Shown in pieces: positions 37,955-42,469 of a DNA stretch of 42,469 nt. Position 1 is the stretch's first letter. Every line of letters starts with the position of its first letter. Position numbers and translations under genes: made by a program. Origin of the DNA: Streptomyces olivochromogenes (lineage in GTDB: Bacteria > Actinomycetota > Actinomycetes > Streptomycetales > Streptomycetaceae); the NCBI RefSeq assembly GCF_021538895.1, contig NZ_JADDRL010000083.1, forward strand, positions 1 through 42,469. Reading direction: 5' to 3'. The notes beneath the pieces were generated by a model that had not been told where the DNA came from, did not search any database, and saw only the letters and a list, made by a program, of their open reading frames with translations.

Positions 37955-39277
37955 TCAACTGCGGGGCCGCCAGTGGCCGTTCTGCCAGGCGAGCTCGTCC
38001 GGAGTGAGCGGATTCATAGCCGTGACGTCGCGCGGAGCGATGGAGAATCCCTGCCAGTGGACCGGCATGGGCTGCTGGTCCTCGTCCCGGGCGATGTGGT
38101 GGAAGCCGACATTCATCCAGACGATCGGGTGCGTGAGGGTCTGGCCGTTGACCCACTTGTCGACGGACTTGCCCGCCCCGGCCGGGCAGTTGCCCAGGTT
38201 GTTGCTGGCGAACTGCTCGCACTTGTTGTACTCGGTGAAGTACACGTCGTGCTTGGTGAAGCTGCGTCCCGGGTACTTGGTGGTGGGCCCGGGGACGATC
38301 TCGTACGAGCGCGCGTGCCCGTCCTTGTTCTTGCCCGTGGCGCTGACCATCCGCCACCAGCGGTAGGTCTTGGCGTCGCCCGCGAGTTCCTTGGTGACCT
38401 TGGTGCGGGTGGTCTTGTTGGTCGGGGCCTCCTGGCCGGGCCGCGGCGCTGTGACCGCGGAGTCGTACTGCTCGACCTTGCCCTTGGAGGAGCCGTCGAG
38501 GCCGAAGTCCAGCCGCCAGAAGACGTTGTGGCTGTGGCTGGTGGCGTAGGCCTTGGCGCCCTTGCCGATGGGCCAGCCGCGGCCGTCACCGGCGTCGTAG
38601 TCCTCGTAGGAGAGGCTGCCGGTGGCGCCGACGTTCATGTTGATCGTGCCGTCGTCCTGGAAGCGCCACTCCGTCATGTACTCGTACCAGCCGACCTGGT
38701 TGACGGTGTAGACGAGCAGGTCCTTGCCCTGGGCCTGGTAGACCTTGTTCGCGCTGTTGCCCTGCATGCGGTAGGCGTGGCCGCGGGAACGGGTCGTGGT
38801 GCACAGGCCGTTGACGTTCGGGTGCTGCGGGTCCCAGGCCTCGGGGACCTTGACGCTCTTGATGGTGCCGCCGGGGCACTCGCCCGGTGCCAGGTTCACC
38901 AGGCCCTGAGCGAAGCCGAAGCCCGTCAGGTCGTCGTACTCGACGCTGCCGTCGTCGTAGGGCACGTCGATCTGGCCGAGCCGGGCGCTGTTGAGGACGT
39001 GGATCGGCTTGGCCTCGCCCTTGGGCTGGTACGAGACGTTCTCCAGGACGAGCCCGGCCTTGCTGTCGTAGCGCCAGCACATCCGCCAGGTCGTACCGGT
39101 GGAGAGCTTCTGCTCGATCCGGTAGGCGGCGCTGCACTCGGCGGCGGCGGCCGAGCCGGCGGTCTTCGGCTGGGCGACGGCCGGTCCCGCGCCGGTCGTC
39201 GCGCCGGCGGCCAGCGCGGCCACGGACAGGCCCACGGCCGTCCGCCTGCGGGCACGGCTGATTCTGTTCACGCGCAT
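37955..39277 (-). CDS. Secreted copper amine oxidase, catalytic domain polypeptide
   Basis: A 440-residue exported protein; the basic N-terminus (RISRARRR) plus hydrophobic segment ends near AVAQP, a Sec or Tat signal. The rest corresponds to the large C-terminal beta-sandwich domain of copper amine oxidases: Y198 in VGWYEY aligns with the tyrosine that becomes topaquinone, H248 and H250 (HSHNVFWRLDFGLDG) and H394 (GFHHIARDEDQQPMP) with the copper ligands, and D115 with the catalytic base. Spacing agrees with Arthrobacter globiformis AGAO: 83 versus 84 residues from base to topaquinone, 50 versus 49 to the first histidine. It should oxidise primary amines to aldehydes outside the cell. Asn before the Tyr is replaced by Trp. 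The N2/N3 domains are missing and are apparently encoded upstream. Confidence 0.85.
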   Translation of the reverse strand: MRVNRISRARRRTAVGLSVAALAAGATTGAGPAVAQPKTAGSAAAAECSAAYRIEQKLSTGTTWRMCWRYDSKAGLVLENVSYQPKGEAKPIHVLNSARLGQIDVPYDDGSVEYDDLTGFGFAQGLVNLAPGECPGGTIKSVKVPEAWDPQHPNVNGLCTTTRSRGHAYRMQGNSANKVYQAQGKDLLVYTVNQVGWYEYMTEWRFQDDGTINMNVGATGSLSYEDYDAGDGRGWPIGKGAKAYATSHSHNVFWRLDFGLDGSSKGKVEQYDSAVTAPRPGQEAPTNKTTRTKVTKELAGDAKTYRWWRMVSATGKNKDGHARSYEIVPGPTTKYPGRSFTKHDVYFTEYNKCEQFASNNLGNCPAGAGKSVDKWVNGQTLTHPIVWMNVGFHHIARDEDQQPMPVHWQGFSIAPRDVTAMNPLTPDELAWQNGHWRPRS

Positions 39278-39352
39278 GAAGAGATGACTCCCTAGCAGGA
39301 GGAGCAAGTTGGAAAGGTGAGCTGAAGGGCGTGCGGCCGGCCGGGCGGCGGC

Positions 39353-40171
39353 TCAGTCGCGGTCGAGCTTGGCGACCTTGCGCGCGCTCAGGTCGATGAT
39401 CAGCGACCTGGCGTCGATCCACGCGCCGTTCTTGACCTTCGGGAACAGCCGCACGCAGCGGTGTTCGCCGCACTTGTCCAGCGCGGCGGGCTGGGCCCCC
39501 GCAGTCGCGCGGTAGACCGCGCCGTTGAGCAGCAGCTGGTCCGCGGAGGTGAGCTCCTGGCCGGTGGCGTCCTTGTAGTCGGCCTTGAGGCCCGCGCCCA
39601 GCGGGTCGGCGATCAGGATGTTCGCCGCCTCGGCGTTCTCCGCGCGGGTCAGCGGCGGCTGGACGCCGTGCTGCGTGGAGGTCTGCTCGACCTTCCCCGT
39701 CGCCAGATCGACGATCTTGGTGACGAGGGTGTCGGTCTTGTAGTCGTAGAAGGTGACGTCGGCCCGGCGCGGCGCGTTCGGGTCGTCCACCTCGTCGGCG
39801 TCGGGATCGGCGAGGTCGACGCTGAGCCGCTGCGGGCCGTGGTCCCCGTCGACGTTCTCGCTCGAATTGAGCAGCTGACGGTTCACCGCGATCTTCTCGA
39901 CCCGCGAGATCTCGTCGTCGGTCAGCGGGTCACGGCCCTTGCCCGTCTTGCCCGCGGCCGGTGCCTGCTCGACGACGCCGGGCCGCACGCCGCCCTGGCC
40001 CTGCTCCTGTCCCGCCTGCTGCGCGGACCGGGCGTTCTGGCCGCTGCCGCCCGAATCATCGGCTCCCGCGGTGCCCGGCAGGGTGATCCCCACCATGACG
40101 GCGGTCCCGGCCACCGCTATGGCCGCACCGGCCACCACCTTGCCCAGATGGCGGTGCACTATCTTGCGCAC
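39353..40171 (-). CDS. Secreted copper amine oxidase N2/N3-like polypeptide
   Basis: A 272-residue exported protein that starts at GTG 40171 (purine-rich site 5 nt upstream) with a signal peptide cut near ADD (residue 37). After a low-complexity Gly/Gln linker, residues about 80-165 (DPLTDDEISRVEKIAV, RLSVDLADPDAD, RRADVTFYDYKTDTLVTKIVDLATGKVEQ) and about 170-220 (QPPLTRAENAEAANILIADPLGAGL) follow the pattern of the N2 and N3 domains of copper amine oxidases. The C-terminal CGEHRC pair could form a disulfide. It lies 75 bp upstream of the catalytic gene on the same strand, so both are probably on one transcript. It may be the missing half of the oxidase (about 640 mature residues together, as in a normal enzyme). 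N2/N3 similarity is by eye. Confidence 0.75.
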   Translation of the reverse strand: MRKIVHRHLGKVVAGAAIAVAGTAVMVGITLPGTAGADDSGGSGQNARSAQQAGQEQGQGGVRPGVVEQAPAAGKTGKGRDPLTDDEISRVEKIAVNRQLLNSSENVDGDHGPQRLSVDLADPDADEVDDPNAPRRADVTFYDYKTDTLVTKIVDLATGKVEQTSTQHGVQPPLTRAENAEAANILIADPLGAGLKADYKDATGQELTSADQLLLNGAVYRATAGAQPAALDKCGEHRCVRLFPKVKNGAWIDARSLIIDLSARKVAKLDRD

Positions 40172-40225
40172 ATCTTCCCCCTACTCCCCCTGTCCCCGGG
40201 AGTACGTGTTTGCCCCACTGGTTCG

Positions 40226-40255
40226 GCACACGCGGCCGCTCTCGTCGCGGTGTGC
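40226..40255. promoter_or_regulatory. Inverted repeat in the amine oxidase/glgX divergent region
   Basis: GCACACGCG (40226-40234) and CGC-G-GTGTGC (40246-40255) form a 9-bp stem with one bulged base, in the 194-bp gap between the divergent genes. It could be an operator or a hairpin in the 5' leader. Confidence 0.3.
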
Positions 40256-40365
40256 ACTGGTCGCCCGCTAAGAGGGGCATAAGTCACAAGGGGTTCCATC
40301 ACTTTCCGGCAGACTCGGAGCCAAGGGACCCCCGGCGGCGCGGGACACCTGGAAGAGTCGTATCC

Positions 40366-42469
40366 ATGCAGGTCTGGCCTGGAGAGGCGTATCCGCTCGG
40401 TGCCACGTACGACGGTGCCGGGACCAACTTCGCGGTCTACACGGAGGCCGCGGACCGAGTAGAGCTGTGTCTGCTGCACGACGACGGCTCGGAGACGGCG
40501 GTGGAACTGCGCGAGAGCGACGCCTTCGTACGGCACGCGCACGTGCCGGGCGTCATGCCGGGACAGCGGTACGGGTTCCGGGTGCACGGCCCGTACGACC
40601 CCGGGCGCGGCCTGCGCTGCAACTCCGCGAAGCTGCTCCTCGACCCGTACGCGAAGGCGGTCAGCGGCTCGATCCGCTGGGGCGAGGAGGTGTACGGCTA
40701 CCACTTCGACACCCCGGAGCGGCGCAACGACCTGGACTCGGCGCCGCACACCATGACGTCGGTCGTGATCAACCCGTACTTCGACTGGGGCGACGACCGC
40801 CGGCCGCGCACCCAGTACCACCACACGGTGATCTACGAGGCCCATGTGAAGGGCCTGACCATGCGCCACCCGGGGCTGCCCGAGGAGTTGCGCGGCACCT
40901 ACGCGGCGCTCGCGCACCCGGCGGTCATCGAGCACCTGACGGAGCTCGGCGTCACGGCCCTGGAGCTGATGCCGGTGCACCAGTTCGTCAACGACCACCG
41001 CCTGGTCGACATGGGCCTGAACAACTACTGGGGCTACAACACCATCGGCTTCTTCGCCCCGCACAACGCGTACGCCTCCTGGGGCGACCGCGGCCAGCAG
41101 GTCCTGGAGTTCAAGTCGGCGGTCCGGGCGCTGCACAAGGCCGGCATCGAGGTCATCCTGGACGTGGTCTACAACCACACCGCCGAGGGCAACCACCTGG
41201 GCCCGACGCTGTCCTTCCGGGGCCTGGACAACCCCTCCTACTACCGCCTCGCCGACGACCCCCGCTACTACACGGACACCACGGGCACCGGGAACTCGCT
41301 GCTCATGCGGTCCCCGCACGTCCTCCAGCTGATCATGGACTCGCTGCGCTACTGGGTCACCGAGATGCACGTCGACGGCTTCCGCTTCGACCTCGCGGCG
41401 ACGCTCGCCCGGCAGTTCCACGAGGTGGACCGGCTGTCCTCGTTCTTCGACCTGGTGCAGCAGGACCCGGTGGTCTCCCAGGTGAAGCTGATCGCCGAGC
41501 CGTGGGACGTGGGCGAGGGCGGGTACCAGGTGGGCAACTTCCCGCCGTTGTGGACCGAGTGGAACGGCAAGTACCGCGACACGGTACGGGACCTGTGGCG
41601 GGGCGAGCCGCGCGCGCTGGCGGAGTTCGCGTCCCGGTTGACCGGGTCCTCGGACCTGTACCAGTCGGACGGGCGGCGTCCGCTGGCCTCCATCAACTTC
41701 GTGACCTGCCACGACGGATTCACGCTGCACGACCTGGTGTCGTACAACGACAAGCACAACAGCGCCAACGGAGAGGACAACCGGGACGGCGAGAGCCACA
41801 ACAGGTCCTGGAACTGCGGGGTCGAGGGCGACAGCGACGACCCGGACGTGCGGGAGCTGCGGGCCCGCCAGATGCGGAACTTCGTCGCGACGCTGATGCT
41901 GTCCCAGGGCGTGCCGATGATCAGCCACGGGGACGAGTTCGCGCGCACCCAGCGCGGCAACAACAATGCGTACTGCCAGGACAACGAGGTGTCCTGGCTT
42001 CAGTGGCCCGAGGACGGGGCCGGCCTGCTGGACTTCACGCGCGCGATGGTGTGGCTGCGCAGGGACCATCCGGTCTTCCGCAGGCGGCGCTTCTTCCACG
42101 GCCGGCCGGTGGAGGGCACGCACGACGAGCTGTCGGACATCGCCTGGTTCACCCCGCAGGGGCGCGAGATGACGCAGCGGGACTGGGACTCGGCGCAGGC
42201 CTCGGCGCTCACGGTGTTCCTGAACGGCAACGCCATCTCCGAACCCGGGCCGCACGGGGAGCGCATCGGCGACGACTCCTTCCTGCTGATGTTCAACGCC
42301 TCGCCGAAGCCGCTGGACTTCGTCGTGCCGGTCGACCACGGCCGGCAGTGGCAGGTCGTGGCCGACACGGCCCGCGTCGACGGCGTACCGCCCGGCACGG
42401 GCCCGAAGGTGCAGGCCGGGGAACGACTGACCCTGGTGGACCGCAGCCTGACGGTGCTGCAGCGGCCCG
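40366..42469 (+). CDS. glgX: Glycogen debranching enzyme, truncated at the window edge
   Basis: The first 701 residues of a GH13 alpha-1,6-glucosidase; the end lies past base 42469, but the C-terminal beta domain has started, so little is missing. The N-terminal CBM48-like domain (WPGEAYPLGATYDGAGTNFAVYTEAADRVELCL) precedes the barrel. Barrel motifs: GIEVILDVVYNHTAEGN, HVDGFRFDLA (nucleophile Asp), LIAEPWDVG (acid/base Glu) and FVTCHDGFTLHDL (third Asp). The HMD-like GDEFARTQRGNNNAYCQDNEVSWLQW is typical of GlgX/TreX. It trims branches of glycogen to release maltooligosaccharides. GGAAGAG lies 8 nt before the ATG. It is divergent from the amine oxidase pair. Confidence 0.94.
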   Translation, partial: MQVWPGEAYPLGATYDGAGTNFAVYTEAADRVELCLLHDDGSETAVELRESDAFVRHAHVPGVMPGQRYGFRVHGPYDPGRGLRCNSAKLLLDPYAKAVSGSIRWGEEVYGYHFDTPERRNDLDSAPHTMTSVVINPYFDWGDDRRPRTQYHHTVIYEAHVKGLTMRHPGLPEELRGTYAALAHPAVIEHLTELGVTALELMPVHQFVNDHRLVDMGLNNYWGYNTIGFFAPHNAYASWGDRGQQVLEFKSAVRALHKAGIEVILDVVYNHTAEGNHLGPTLSFRGLDNPSYYRLADDPRYYTDTTGTGNSLLMRSPHVLQLIMDSLRYWVTEMHVDGFRFDLAATLARQFHEVDRLSSFFDLVQQDPVVSQVKLIAEPWDVGEGGYQVGNFPPLWTEWNGKYRDTVRDLWRGEPRALAEFASRLTGSSDLYQSDGRRPLASINFVTCHDGFTLHDLVSYNDKHNSANGEDNRDGESHNRSWNCGVEGDSDDPDVRELRARQMRNFVATLMLSQGVPMISHGDEFARTQRGNNNAYCQDNEVSWLQWPEDGAGLLDFTRAMVWLRRDHPVFRRRRFFHGRPVEGTHDELSDIAWFTPQGREMTQRDWDSAQASALTVFLNGNAISEPGPHGERIGDDSFLLMFNASPKPLDFVVPVDHGRQWQVVADTARVDGVPPGTGPKVQAGERLTLVDRSLTVLQRP

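Noticed and set aside
37955..40171. The two amine oxidase genes as one gene broken by a frameshift
   Set aside because: Each has its own start, signal peptide and stop, with a 75-bp gap and GGGAG before the second start. A frameshift would not create a second signal peptide.
40159..42339. A 726-codon reverse-strand frame under glgX
   Set aside because: Antisense to an unmistakable GH13 enzyme; composition is that of a shadow frame.
1..42469. tRNA, rRNA, CRISPR array, prophage or biosynthetic gene cluster
   Set aside because: No cloverleaf, conserved rRNA stretch, regularly spaced repeats, phage genes or PKS/NRPS/terpene core genes were recognised when reading both strands.

Overview
The window is chromosomal DNA of a Streptomyces or a very close relative. 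The evidence is a very high G+C content, codons that almost always end in G or C, frequent GTG starts, many genes that look leaderless (a TANNNT hexamer 6-8 nt before the start codon), a single TTA codon (bldA type) in the whole set, and typical Streptomyces families (SAV2148-type HEPN protein, DUF5937/ArsR protein, AraC proteins, MMPL transporter). The gene order around the sulfur cluster agrees, from memory, with the SCO6093-SCO6102 region of S. coelicolor. I see no rRNA, tRNA, CRISPR array, prophage or intact insertion sequence.

Region by region. (1) 1-10102 is small metabolic and regulatory genes: a truncated lipoprotein with a TTA codon, two VOC proteins, a metallo-hydrolase, a BBE-type FAD oxidase, two AraC regulators in tandem facing an NmrA-like oxidoreductase, a YihY/BrkB membrane protein, and an AidB-like acyl-CoA dehydrogenase followed by a strong hairpin terminator. 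(2) 10103-13782 holds a GAF/winged-helix regulator with unusual upstream repeats, a secreted protein and an acetyltransferase. (3) 13783-23337 is the core of the window, a complete assimilatory sulfur operon: structured leader, 19-residue cysteine leader peptide, NirA-type sulfite reductase, zinc-ribbon protein, APS reductase (cysH), APS kinase (cysC), ATP sulfurylase (cysDN), an SsuABC-type importer and a sirohydrochlorin chelatase-like protein that may supply sirohaem to the reductase. Import, activation, reduction and cofactor supply are therefore encoded together. (4) 23385-25729 is an ArsR-type regulator divergent from an MFS exporter, with a 29-bp operator-like palindrome over the regulator start codon. 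(5) 25942-36501 has a secreted beta-helix/fibronectin protein, a TIGR03086-type protein, a ketopantoate reductase-like enzyme, a transglutaminase-like protein, a DUF1697 protein, an MMPL transporter, a glycosyltransferase remnant, an aminoglycoside phosphotransferase-like kinase and a DEDDh exonuclease. (6) 36604-42469 has the SAV2148-type protein, two secreted proteins that together look like one copper amine oxidase divided over two genes, and the start of glgX.

Most noteworthy: (a) the apparently split copper amine oxidase (37955-40171), where the N2/N3 domains and the catalytic domain are separate exported polypeptides and all five key active-site residues can be placed; (b) the cysteine leader peptide and surrounding alternative RNA structures ahead of the sulfur operon; (c) the ArsR-type operator that covers both a -10 hexamer and the regulator's own start codon.
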